From contig JAHQJS010000004.1 of assembly GCA_019057385.1 (NCBI GenBank), forward strand, positions 1,199,068 to 1,263,067: a stretch of DNA of 64,000 bases, given 5' to 3'. This stretch comes from Candidatus Borrarchaeum weybense (GTDB lineage Archaea; Asgardarchaeota; Sifarchaeia; Borrarchaeales; Borrarchaeaceae). The position numbers were made by a program, and so were the translations under genes. Of this stretch, positions 45,913 to 54,653 are shown in pieces (position 1 is the first letter of the stretch; the number at the start of each line of letters is the position of its first letter). The notes under the pieces were generated by a model that made no database searches, was not told where the DNA came from, and saw only the letters and a list, made by a program, of their open reading frames with translations.

Positions 45913-47055
45913 ATGGAAAGTGAAATAACAAAATACCTATCTGAAACAATTGGTGAGCGACTTGCAGGATCTGAAGCTGATCGAAAAGCAGCAGAGTATA
46001 TCGCAGGGAAAATGAAAGAACTTGGGTTAGAGGTCGAATACCAAAAATTCAAGTTTGTTGGCTGGGAAATAACTCGGAAAGCAAGATTAGAACTATTACA
46101 ACCTGAGCAGAAGGAAATCCTCACAGGGAGTTTAATGTTTAGTGAGAGTACTCCTGAGGGAGGCATTATAGGAAAGATTAAGTACGTCGGAATCCAGTAT
46201 GTAATCCCCAAGCTCTTCGAATGGCCCAAGTATGCCATAGTCGATGACAAGGGAAATCATCTTGGTTACATTTTGGCTCATATAGATGGGCCTGCTATGA
46301 ATTTCGTATTGACTGATATGGGAAAAGATTATGGATGTGCCCCTTACGTTATAGTTGGGCAAGAGATACATACTTATTTTCAAGAAAAATTAGCAGCTGG
46401 CGAAGAAATAAGTGTAAGAATGGATACCGCTGGAAAACATGCGCCAAGTCTTGAAACGCAGAACGTAATCGGTACGCTACGAGGTTCTGCTTTACCAGAT
46501 GAAGAAATAATTGTATGTGGACACTATGATTGTGGTTTTGAATCTCATGGTGCTGATGATAATGCAAGCGGTATAGATGCTATGTTAAGAGCAGCTAAAG
46601 CGCTAGTTGAGAAGGGCGGAACTAAGAAAACAGTGAAATTTGTCGCATTCGGGGCTGAAGAATATCTCCTTTATGGGTCTTATTATTATGCTAAAACATT
46701 AAAAGAACAAGGACAGCTTGCTAGAGTAAAAAATGTTATCAATCTTGATATGGTGGGCTCAGGGGAATTCTTGTGGGTCTGGGTAGCTCCTGAAAGTTTT
46801 AAACAACAAGTTGCCGATGCCTTGGATCAATCTATTAAAGGTGAGTTTGATATCCAATGGAATCTAGAACTCCTCCCCGCAAGTGATCACTGGCCCTTCT
46901 TTGAAGAAGGGGTTCCGTCGGTACACCTCATTTTCTGGCCTTATGAATATCTGCATCAAGAACATGATAGTTACGATAAAATTGAAGTAGATAAAATCGA
47001 AAAGGCAGCAAAAGCGACAACAGCCATAGCTGAACGCCTAGCTGGTGTGAGCTAA
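45913..47055 (+). CDS. M28 family metallopeptidase, copy 1
   Basis: This di-zinc aminopeptidase-like enzyme has about 380 residues. The metal ligands are visible: His and Asp in GHYDCGFES with ADDNASG, the catalytic Glu pair in GAEEYLLYG, Asp in NLDMVGSG and the last His in HQEHDSYDKI. Between residues 95 and 190 there is an inserted PA-like domain. No signal peptide or membrane anchor is seen. I chose ATG 45913 (GGTGA upstream) over ATG 45871. It is paired with a close paralogue 106 nt downstream. Confidence 0.9.
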   Translation: MESEITKYLSETIGERLAGSEADRKAAEYIAGKMKELGLEVEYQKFKFVGWEITRKARLELLQPEQKEILTGSLMFSESTPEGGIIGKIKYVGIQYVIPKLFEWPKYAIVDDKGNHLGYILAHIDGPAMNFVLTDMGKDYGCAPYVIVGQEIHTYFQEKLAAGEEISVRMDTAGKHAPSLETQNVIGTLRGSALPDEEIIVCGHYDCGFESHGADDNASGIDAMLRAAKALVEKGGTKKTVKFVAFGAEEYLLYGSYYYAKTLKEQGQLARVKNVINLDMVGSGEFLWVWVAPESFKQQVADALDQSIKGEFDIQWNLELLPASDHWPFFEEGVPSVHLIFWPYEYLHQEHDSYDKIEVDKIEKAAKATTAIAERLAGVS

Positions 47056-47160
47056 GTCGTTTTTTTACTTTTTTTTCCATTTGTAACAAGACTATATTTA
47101 TAATACGTCTTATATGAAAAGAAGATATCACTCTGATATTATTGAGAAGGTGAATTTAAA

Positions 47161-48309
47161 ATGGTAAGTGAAGTAACGAAATACTTATCTGAAACAATTG
47201 GTGAGCGACGGGCAGGAACTGAAGCTGATAAAAAAGCGACAGAATATATTGCTAGGAAAATGAAAGAGATTGGATTAGAAGTAGAGATCCAAAAATTCAA
47301 GTTTCTTGGTTGGGAAATGACTCGAAGACCGATGTTAGAATTAGTAGAACCTCAGCAAAAGGAATTACCCTCAGGCGTTTTTATGTTCAGTGAAAGTACT
47401 CCAGAAGGAGGCATCACGGGGAAATTAGAGTACATCGGGATCATGCCCTTCATACCTAAGCTTTTTGAATGGCCAAAATACGCTGTTGTTGATGACGCTG
47501 GAAATCATCTTGGCTATATCATAGGACATATTGATGGACCAGCTATCAATTTCACACTTATGGAAATCGGGAAGACATATGGATGTGCACCCTATATCAT
47601 GACAGATCAGGAAACCCATGAATATTTTCAGGAGAAACTAGCTGCTGGTGAAGAAATCCGCGTGCGCATAGATACCGCTGGAAAACTTGTACCTGGTCTT
47701 GAGACACAAAACGTAATCGGTACGCTACGAGGTTCTGCTTTACCAGATGAAGAAATAATTGTATGCGCTCATCACGACAGTACTTATGAATCACATGGAG
47801 CTAATGATAACGCAAGCGGTGTAGATGCTGTATTAAGAGTCGCAAAAAATTTAATCGAGAAAGGGGGAACTAAGAAAACAGTGAAATTTATCACCTTTGC
47901 AGCCGAAGAATATCTCTTTTTTGGATCTTACTATTATGTAAAAACACTAAAAGAAAAAGACCCCTCCAGTATTGCTAGAATAAAAAACGTCGTAAACCTG
48001 GATATGGTCGGCGTAGGAGAATATCTATGGGTATGGGTGGCTCCTGACAGTTTTAGACATCAAGTTGACGAGGCTTTGAAAGAGTCCATCAAAGATGAGT
48101 TTGATATTCAATGGAATCCCGAACTCCTTCCTGCGAGTGATCATTGGCCTTTCTTTGAACAAGGTATTCCCTCTGTAATGTTAATTTTCTGGCCTCACGA
48201 ACAATATCATCTCTCGACCGATATGATCACTGAAATTGACGATGATAAAATCGAGAAGACAGCAAAAGCAGCGACAGCTATAGCCGAACGTCTAGCAGGT
48301 GTTAATTAG
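47161..48309 (+). CDS. M28 family metallopeptidase, copy 2
   Basis: The 382-residue tandem paralogue of the preceding gene keeps all metal ligands (AHHDSTYES, ANDNASG, AAEEYLFFG, NLDMVGVG, QYHLSTD). An identical 56-nt block is shared with copy 1 (46462-46517 and 47710-47765) although flanking codons have diverged, which suggests recent gene conversion. The start is ATG with AAGGTGAAT upstream. It converges on uvrC. Confidence 0.9.
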   Translation: MVSEVTKYLSETIGERRAGTEADKKATEYIARKMKEIGLEVEIQKFKFLGWEMTRRPMLELVEPQQKELPSGVFMFSESTPEGGITGKLEYIGIMPFIPKLFEWPKYAVVDDAGNHLGYIIGHIDGPAINFTLMEIGKTYGCAPYIMTDQETHEYFQEKLAAGEEIRVRIDTAGKLVPGLETQNVIGTLRGSALPDEEIIVCAHHDSTYESHGANDNASGVDAVLRVAKNLIEKGGTKKTVKFITFAAEEYLFFGSYYYVKTLKEKDPSSIARIKNVVNLDMVGVGEYLWVWVAPDSFRHQVDEALKESIKDEFDIQWNPELLPASDHWPFFEQGIPSVMLIFWPHEQYHLSTDMITEIDDDKIEKTAKAATAIAERLAGVN

Positions 48310-48362
48310 TCTTATTTTAACTTCCTTCTTTTCTATAGTTTAGTCTTATTCTTCTTTTACAC

Positions 48363-50177
48363 TTAGGGATGAAATTTCTTGAAAATGTATGTTGCCACTG
48401 TATCAGAAATTGAGGGAATGCTTTCTAACTCTTCGATAGAAGCAGTCTTTATCTTTTCAAGCGATCCAAAATAAGAAAGTAAATCTTGTTTTCGTTTTTT
48501 TCCAACTCCTGGAATTTCATCGAGTACAGAATGTGTAACTCTTTTTCTTTTGAGTTTTCGATGATAATTTATAGCAAATCTGTGAGCTTCATCTCTGACA
48601 TTCCTTAATAATAGTAATGCTATATTTTCTTCTGGGAGACTTATTGGTTCATCCTTTTCACGAATATAGATTTCTTCATTTTCCTTAGCTAATGCTATGA
48701 TATCAATTTTCTTCAGATCTAAATCATGGATTACCTCAACAGCTGTATGCAAGTGACCTTTTCCACCGTCAATTAGAATTAAGTTTGGCAGGGTTTTTCC
48801 TTCTTTGATAACCCTCTTATATCGACGGTGCACTATTTCTTGCATCATGGCATAATCATCTTGCTGATATACACTCTTGATTTTAAAATGACGATATTCT
48901 GATGGTTTAGGTTTGCCATTGATGAAAACTGCCATTGCGCCTACCGACGCTTCCCCCCTAATATTTGAAATATCAAAAGCCTCTATTCTGTAAGGTAATA
49001 CTTGAAGTCCTAATACGTTCTTTGTTTCTTCAAGTATGCGTTTTGACGTTTCTGACGACTCTTCGATTTTTCCCTGAATCAATTGAATCTGGGCATTTTT
49101 GTTGACCAATTTAACGAGATTTAGTTCATTTTCCTGTTCTGCAACTCGAATGCTTACTGGTCGCTCCTTGTATTTTTGCAACCATTGTTGAATTACTTGA
49201 ACCTCGTCTTTGTCTATATTTTGCGGAAGGATTATTTCGTTGGGGACAGTCTTTCGCATGGCATAGTATTGTTTGATAAACCCGGTCAGTAATTCATTGT
49301 CATCATCTTTGAAAAATCGTAACAAGAAATGTTCATTCCCCATAATTCTTCCTTCTCTAATAAAAAACACCTGTACACCTGCACGTTTTCCTTTTTTCGC
49401 CAATCCGATTATATCTTGATCTACGGTCACGAGATCTGTTGAGACGACTCGTTGTCTTATTTGAATCTTTTTCAAGGCATTTATTTGATTCCGAATATGT
49501 GCGGCAGTTTCAAATTCTAACTTGTCTGAATGAACCTTCATCTTTCTTTCTAATTGAGCAAGAATTTCTTCGAAACGTCCCTCCAAAAAAAGAATCGCTT
49601 GACGAATCATTTCTTGATATTTTTCTTTTGTTACAGACCCATTACACGGAGCAGAACACAACTTTATACTATAATCTAGACAAGGTTTGTATACCTTCTT
49701 TCCCAACTCTAGCGAACAGTTCGCAATCTGGAACAGTTTACGCATAGTTCTAAAGATTTTATTCAGATCCCATAAGCTAGTAAATGGACCAAAATACTGT
49801 GTTCCATCACCTTCATCAACGTCTTTGGCTCGAACAAACAAGATTCTTGGCCATTCTTCATTGACTGTGATTTTAATATAGAGATAACTCTTATCGTCAA
49901 CAAAACGAATATTATAACGCGGTCGATAAATTTTAATGAAATTATTTTCCAAAATAAGTGCTTCTACGTCATTATTTGCTACTACAAAGTCAAAATCCTC
50001 AATTTTTTCGGCAAGCAATCGAATTCTGGGTGATTGAATACTCTTACTGTGGACGTAGTATGCCAGTCTTTTTCTTAGTGAATTAGCCTTCCCCACATAA
50101 AGAACTTTGCCTTTTTTTCCCTTCAGTAAATAAGTTCCAGGAACATCTGGTACCGTTTGAAGTTTGTCTTTTAGCAA
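48363..50177 (-). CDS. uvrC: excinuclease ABC subunit C (UvrC)
   Basis: UvrC makes both incisions in nucleotide excision repair. The 604 residues show, in order, a GIY-YIG nuclease (GTYLLKGKKGKVLYVGKA, about 13-90), a Cys-containing linker, a UVR motif (about 195-235), an RNase-H-like nuclease and C-terminal helix-hairpin-helix motifs (LDEIPGVGKKRKQDLL). The start is TTG 50177. uvrA and uvrB are not in this window. In archaea the UvrABC set is generally considered of bacterial origin. Confidence 0.96.
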   Translation of the reverse strand: MLKDKLQTVPDVPGTYLLKGKKGKVLYVGKANSLRKRLAYYVHSKSIQSPRIRLLAEKIEDFDFVVANNDVEALILENNFIKIYRPRYNIRFVDDKSYLYIKITVNEEWPRILFVRAKDVDEGDGTQYFGPFTSLWDLNKIFRTMRKLFQIANCSLELGKKVYKPCLDYSIKLCSAPCNGSVTKEKYQEMIRQAILFLEGRFEEILAQLERKMKVHSDKLEFETAAHIRNQINALKKIQIRQRVVSTDLVTVDQDIIGLAKKGKRAGVQVFFIREGRIMGNEHFLLRFFKDDDNELLTGFIKQYYAMRKTVPNEIILPQNIDKDEVQVIQQWLQKYKERPVSIRVAEQENELNLVKLVNKNAQIQLIQGKIEESSETSKRILEETKNVLGLQVLPYRIEAFDISNIRGEASVGAMAVFINGKPKPSEYRHFKIKSVYQQDDYAMMQEIVHRRYKRVIKEGKTLPNLILIDGGKGHLHTAVEVIHDLDLKKIDIIALAKENEEIYIREKDEPISLPEENIALLLLRNVRDEAHRFAINYHRKLKRKRVTHSVLDEIPGVGKKRKQDLLSYFGSLEKIKTASIEELESIPSISDTVATYIFKKFHP

Positions 50178-50210
50178 CGGCTTTCAGCCTCGATAATAAA
50201 TCTTCAATAT

Positions 50211-51215
50211 TCAACTAATTTTTAACACGGCTGCTCCATTAAATCGACTATATTTAAGGTCACTCAGAGCTTGATTTGCATTTTCCAATGAATAAGGGAC
50301 AGTTTCCGTTTTTATTTCGATTTCCTGGGCTATTTTCAAGAATTCGATGGCATCTTGACGTGTAACATTTGCAACGCTCACAATCTTACGCTCATGCCAT
50401 AAAAGATCCCAGGATATCGGCGGAATATCTGATAAATAGATCGCATTTATAGCTAAAGTGCCACCACGATCGAGTTGTTGAAGTATATCCAACACTAAAG
50501 GTCCGGATGGCGCAAATGAGATCGCTCTATCTATTTTTTTAGGAGGTATATCTTTAGAAGTTCCAACCCAAGCAGCATCAAGTTCTTTCGCGTGTTCTTG
50601 ATGTTCTTTTGAGCGAGTGAAGACAAAAACCTCACAATCCCAATGGTTAGCAATCTGAATTACTATATGTGCAGAAGCTCCAAACCCAAACAACCCCAGT
50701 GTTTCGCCAGGTTTTACTTCTGACAGTCTAAGGGACCTATAACCAATGACTCCCGCACACATTAAAGGAGCGGCTTTAATATCATCAAAAGATTCTGGTA
50801 GAAGATAAATATAATCGCTGGGAGCGGTTACAAATTCTGCAAAACCGCCATTCTCACTAAATCCGGTGAATTTGGCATGTGGACATAAGTTTTCTTGGCC
50901 TCGAACGCAATATTTACAAGTTTGGTCAGTAGAATAGAGCCATGCAACACCCACACGGTCTCCTTTCTTAAAATTCTTTACGTTTTCCCCTAATTCATCA
51001 ACGACAGCCACAATTTCATGTCCAGGTACGATAGGTAATTTGGGTAGGGGATCTAATTCACCCTCAACGATGTGTAAATCTGTGTGACACACGCCACAGG
51101 TTTTTAATTTAAGTAATACTTCATCCTCAGATAGTGGTCTTTTAATGGGAATGTCCTCCAATTCGAGTGGCGAGTTTTCGATACTATCAGGCTTTCTAAG
51201 AACCATAGCTTTCAT
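50211..51215 (-). CDS. zinc-dependent alcohol dehydrogenase, copy 2
   Basis: This medium-chain dehydrogenase (about 334 residues) begins MKAMVLRKPDSIENSPLELE. It has the catalytic zinc site CGVCHTDLHIVEGELDP and PGHEIVA, structural cysteines CKYCVRGQENLCP and the cofactor loop GLFGFGASAH. Start ATG 51215 has AAGTGG upstream, and the frame extends 4 codons further. It resembles copy 1 at 41.8 kb. The gene lies 33 nt from the uvrC start on the same strand. Substrate unknown. Confidence 0.92.
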   Translation of the reverse strand: MKAMVLRKPDSIENSPLELEDIPIKRPLSEDEVLLKLKTCGVCHTDLHIVEGELDPLPKLPIVPGHEIVAVVDELGENVKNFKKGDRVGVAWLYSTDQTCKYCVRGQENLCPHAKFTGFSENGGFAEFVTAPSDYIYLLPESFDDIKAAPLMCAGVIGYRSLRLSEVKPGETLGLFGFGASAHIVIQIANHWDCEVFVFTRSKEHQEHAKELDAAWVGTSKDIPPKKIDRAISFAPSGPLVLDILQQLDRGGTLAINAIYLSDIPPISWDLLWHERKIVSVANVTRQDAIEFLKIAQEIEIKTETVPYSLENANQALSDLKYSRFNGAAVLKIS

Positions 51216-51434
51216 AATCAAAACCACTTGCTTTTCTCTTCAATTATCTTGTTTATCATACTTTCACAGGAATGCTCAATCAGTGTTTGGGATCAATTTA
51301 CTTATAATGATATTCAAGTGAGCAGTAGTCATTTTGTCCCCTCTTCTTGTAGAGATCATAATTTTAAGAAGGGATATGAGCGAAAAAATGGTCACCGAAA
51401 AAATAGGAGAAAAATATATTCAATTTAACCATTA

Positions 51435-51854
51435 TTAAATAGAAAAACTCCATTCACAGCCTTCCATATACGCTGGCGGAAGCCTTATTGGTCTTACTCT
51501 AATATTTGGATTTATTTCCTTCGCAAATGCTATAAAATAAGCTCCACTGACTGGTTCGCAAACGAATCTAGTTCTATCAGCCTTTTTCATTGCTTCAAGA
51601 GTTCGGCAATATTCAATATGAAGAATAGCCTCGCTATCAGTGAGCATCTCATAATGGCATTCTACTTGAAGCATGAATGGTGCACGAATCAATATTTCTA
51701 GAGCCGTTTCAAGTGAACTGTCCTGTACATTGAATAACGATCTCAATCGTTTTGCTTCTTTTCTTCCATATTTTTTCCATACATCAACGTCTATTTTTAA
51801 AGCGCTTTCATAATCAGTCATTTTCTCTGTTGTCAGAAACCATAACGCATCCAT
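51435..51854 (-). pseudogene. DUF6125/ATC-hydrolase-like protein, 5'-truncated
   Basis: The 139 residues match the family pattern: DALWFL near the start, EAKRLRSLFNV, and the cysteine-rich C-terminus CRTLEAMKKADRTRFVCE, ending PPAYMEGCEWSFS. Family members normally have some 30 residues before DALWFL. The same frame stays open upstream as LFFV and NYSD-like codons and then runs into tnpB, whose stop is 44 nt before this ATG. The N-terminus was probably removed when the tnpB element arrived. The remaining piece may still be translated. Confidence 0.5.
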
Positions 51855-51898
51855 AACAAAGAATAAATCACTATAGTTACTACTTTCGTAGAAAAATA

Positions 51899-52999
51899 TT
51901 AAACTTCTTCCATACTAACCACAGGAACAAGTGGAAAGTAGTTAGAGGACTGGGGACCATATACTCCCAGGGATAGCCCGCGATCTCGTATGTTGCATGC
52001 GGCGTTATAGTCGGCGTCACCCTTATAACCGCAAGCTGGACATACGAATTTTTCATCTCGACGGATACCCCTGCTTCCACACTTGTGACAGACTTGACTC
52101 GACCAGTATGGGTACACCTCTATCAGGAAAACACGGTTTTCCTCGCAGAGCAACTCCAATTTGGTACAAGCATGACGATAAGCCCAGTGTGAGAGCAGTC
52201 GGTTAGTGTAACGATTTCTTCGCTTCTTTTTATATTTTCGCGCTTTCTTACTTCGTCCTTTCTTCACATCTCGTAAGCGTTCGATCACTAGCACTCTTAT
52301 TCTCGTGAAATCTATCTTCTTCAACTCACTATTGATGTGTTCTTTAATTATTAGGTGGCTTTTTTTCCTTCTGTAAAACCGCTCTATTTCCTGTTTCAAT
52401 GTTCCTCCAACGATTTGACCATCAGATATCACTGCTAGTTTGCGAAAGCCCAGGTCCAGACCTACCATCTCTCCCAATTTTCTTATTGGGGGCAGTTGCT
52501 TCTCGAAGAAGACATCAAGGAAAAAGCCTTGTTTGGTTCTTCGTAGCCTACAGGACTTCAATAACTCCCAACCCTTATTATAAAAAGAGTTAAAGTGATG
52601 ATGTCGTTTGGTTGGCAGATAAATGGGTCTGCCACCTAAAATAGAGATTTTGATCCAGAGGTCAAAGGTGTTGTTGCCTTTTTTAATTTGCGCAAAGCGT
52701 TGGTCCAGTTCAAGTGTGGCTTTACAAATGACTGGTTTGGTTTTTTTGGTACGTTTACGCTGAGACTTGACATTCTGGAGTGCCTGTTTGGCGGCACATT
52801 GCTTGTATCGTTCTGTCAGTGATGTCCTTATGTGCAGGTAATATTTTTTAGGGACAAATGAGCCTTCGAATATATTATGATTCCAGAGGGTGTTGATGCA
52901 TTTCTGCATAAAACTGAGATATTCATCAATTAAGTTATTCAGTATACTTTGTTTAAGTTTAGTCACATAGTTTAAGCTAAGGGTGGCCCGCCTAATCAC
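51899..52999 (-). CDS. tnpB: TnpB (IS605/IS1341-type RNA-guided nuclease)
   Basis: The 366-residue TnpB, the transposon relative of Cas12, has an N-terminal helical and basic region and a RuvC core: Asp in GLDLGFRKLAV, Glu in VLVIERLRDVKKG, and final Asp in GDADYNAACNI. A zinc ribbon CHKCGS...CPACG lies before that Asp. Start is GTG (MIRRATLSLNYV) with AAAGGA upstream. No tnpA transposase is adjacent. Just past the stop a small hairpin (CTAC/GTAG, about 51879-51890) marks a possible right end, where the guide part of its omega-RNA would lie. All catalytic residues look intact. Confidence 0.93.
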   Translation of the reverse strand: MIRRATLSLNYVTKLKQSILNNLIDEYLSFMQKCINTLWNHNIFEGSFVPKKYYLHIRTSLTERYKQCAAKQALQNVKSQRKRTKKTKPVICKATLELDQRFAQIKKGNNTFDLWIKISILGGRPIYLPTKRHHHFNSFYNKGWELLKSCRLRRTKQGFFLDVFFEKQLPPIRKLGEMVGLDLGFRKLAVISDGQIVGGTLKQEIERFYRRKKSHLIIKEHINSELKKIDFTRIRVLVIERLRDVKKGRSKKARKYKKKRRNRYTNRLLSHWAYRHACTKLELLCEENRVFLIEVYPYWSSQVCHKCGSRGIRRDEKFVCPACGYKGDADYNAACNIRDRGLSLGVYGPQSSNYFPLVPVVSMEEV

Positions 53000-53264
53000 G
53001 ATATTCTCAAATCCTTTCGTATCTCGATATTAAACTATTAGTTACTAAGACACGTACTTAAGAAGAGTATTAGTCTTTATGATGCGGCTTTACAGAGTTA
53101 GTATATACAATCACCTTTTTTTAAGAACAGACTCCCCTTTGTATAAGTAAAATATCAAAAAAGAAAACCGCTTTCAGCGTTATGAAGTTAGGCAAATTGA
53201 GAGGAAACCTGATTGTATGATTACTTCTGATATAACCTCATTAAAACAAATTATGGCGATGTGT
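53000..53264. other. intergenic region upstream of tnpB
   Basis: This AT-rich stretch precedes tnpB on the minus strand. It should contain the left end of the tnpB element, but I cannot place a clear terminal hairpin. GATGCGGCTTTACAGAG near 53080 resembles a sequence near the tfb1 start site (28009). Confidence 0.3.
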
Positions 53265-53375
53265 TTACGCGTTTTCTATGATTTCTATATTTTTACCTAA
53301 ATCTCTTTCACTATACATTTTAATTAGTTCAATTAAGTCGTGTTTCGAAAAATCCTTGAAGTCTGCTATTTTCAT
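53265..53375 (-). CDS. possible small protein downstream of HEPN
   Basis: The 36-codon frame begins MKIADFKDFSKHDLIELIKM with an excellent AGGTGAG ribosome-binding site 4 nt upstream. It ends 78 nt after its ATG-proximal neighbour HEPN on the same strand. It encodes a charged helix and has no known match to me. Location suggests a third member of the MNT-HEPN operon or a truncated gene. Confidence 0.4.
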   Translation of the reverse strand: MKIADFKDFSKHDLIELIKMYSERDLGKNIEIIENA

Positions 53376-53453
53376 AAGCTCACCTAATTTCGCCTCTTAC
53401 TTGTTTCAGAACTTCAGATAGTACCAAAAAACGTAGATGAAGAGTAAAATAAT

Positions 53454-53861
53454 TCAAAAATTAAATCTGACGGATAATATGTCTTTTATTTTAGTGATAA
53501 AAACTTCAGCATCATTTATAGCGCTTCTTGCGTCATCTTCTGATATAAAAGAGACTATTCCGTAATCCGCGCTTTCTCTAAATGAAAGTAATTTATTTAG
53601 AATTCTACCAAACTTTTCTTCTAAGAGGCCTTCTTTAATAACCCGGATTCCAAAAACAACTTGGAGACCTTTGTGTGTTCTTGTATCTTCTCCTAAAAGA
53701 TATAAAAGTGCTTTTGAAGCATGAAAAACACTATAGTAGGCTCGACTGATCGCATCCTCGTAAAATTTATTTTTAAAGAGAAGCTGAGCTGCAGAAATTG
53801 CTTTATCTGATCGCTCTATATACTCTTTGGCAATCTTGAACGTGTTTTCTTTTTCACTCAT
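53454..53861 (-). CDS. HEPN domain protein (toxin of an MNT-HEPN pair)
   Basis: The 135-residue all-helical HEPN protein has KIAKEYIERSDKAISAAQLL, DAISRAYYSVFHASKALL and the closing VFITKIKDILSVRF. The RX4-6H ribonuclease motif appears as RAYYSVFH. In MNT-HEPN systems this is the RNase toxin and MNT neutralises it by AMPylation. I chose ATG 53861 with GAGGTGG just upstream. Earlier in-frame codons belong to the inserted element. Its MNT partner lies 361 nt upstream, across that element. Confidence 0.85.
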   Translation of the reverse strand: MSEKENTFKIAKEYIERSDKAISAAQLLFKNKFYEDAISRAYYSVFHASKALLYLLGEDTRTHKGLQVVFGIRVIKEGLLEEKFGRILNKLLSFRESADYGIVSFISEDDARSAINDAEVFITKIKDILSVRFNF

Positions 53862-53876
53862 AATTACCACCTCAAG

Positions 53877-54235
53877 GAGACCCCCCAACATGTTGGGGGG
53901 AGGAATTGAGGTTGGGCGTTGCTCACACTACCCTTTCTGCGGAGACAGGGTTTGGTGTACCCAACCTCAGGTGGTGTGTTAATGACGGGTACTCGCAAGT
54001 CCCGCCGCTCCCCACACCAAGGGAGTAGGTTCTCTTCGCCAAAGTTATCAGTCAGTACTATACGATGATCACTGAGAGTTTCCTCTCTGTTTAAACCACC
54101 GTTTACAGAGCAAAGGACTAGAGAAGCATCCTTTGGTGTGTTCTTGAACTCTCCTGATAACGTAGATACCGCCATAGACTATATGACCTCTCTTAGGCTA
54201 ATCAACCAATTACTCTTGCTCCTCACGGAACAAGC
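53877..54235. mobile_element. structured palindromic element B splitting MNT and HEPN
   Basis: This non-coding, GC-rich insert of about 360 bp is bordered by the hairpins CCCCCCAACA/TGTTGGGGGG (53881-53900) and CTTGCTCC/GGAACAAG (54215-54234). A long compound stem, TGAGGTTGGG with CCCAACCTCA (about 53907-53970), lies inside, with further stems such as CTCTGT/ACAGAG and GACGGG/CCCGCC. The left hairpin is followed by AGGAATTGAGG, similar to AAGAATTGAGG in element A. The last residues of MNT, including its stop, overlap the right hairpin, showing that the element entered the operon. Confidence 0.6.
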
Positions 54236-54567
54236 CCTCTATTTTTTTGGAGGGTGATTGACAATCGAATGCCTTCCTTTAGAATGTTCTTAATTATAGG
54301 ATCTCCTTTCTTATGACGATATTCTTCTTTGGAGAGAAAAACTAAAGAGACAGGCACAGAGTACTTAAGATATATTTCCGAAAGTTCATTTTGAAGAGCG
54401 TCCCTTTTATTGTTATCTCCTACAATTAGCAAATCAAGATCACTGTCTGGACGGTAATTACCAGTTGCAAATGAACCATAAATAATTGCCAAGTCAATTG
54501 ATTCTTCATTGTTCTTCAGGATTTTTTTCAGAAGATCAATTATTTCTTTTTCGTATAAATATAACAC
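54223..54567 (-). CDS. MNT-type minimal nucleotidyltransferase (antitoxin)
   Basis: The protein has about 114 residues and the polymerase-beta-fold motif GSFATGNYRPDSDLDLLIV (GS-x10-DxD), plus a third acidic site further on. MNT antitoxins AMPylate HEPN toxins. Start GTG 54567 (MLYLYEKEIIDLL) has GAGGTC 7 nt upstream. ATG 54588 is an alternative. The C-terminal tail after RLSITL (about eight residues) seems to come from the border of element B, so the original end is altered. Confidence 0.85.
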   Translation of the reverse strand: MLYLYEKEIIDLLKKILKNNEESIDLAIIYGSFATGNYRPDSDLDLLIVGDNNKRDALQNELSEIYLKYSVPVSLVFLSKEEYRHKKGDPIIKNILKEGIRLSITLQKNRGLVP

Positions 54568-54653
54568 TCTGTTGACCTCATAAATCACAATGTTTTAATA
54601 AACAAAATAAAAAAAGTGAGATGACTTATTAATATTTTTCAGTTCCAGTGATC

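Noticed and set aside
53864-54175. Minus-strand frame of 103 codons
   Set aside because: It lies within structured element B, has odd composition and consists of hairpin sequence. It is a by-product of the element.
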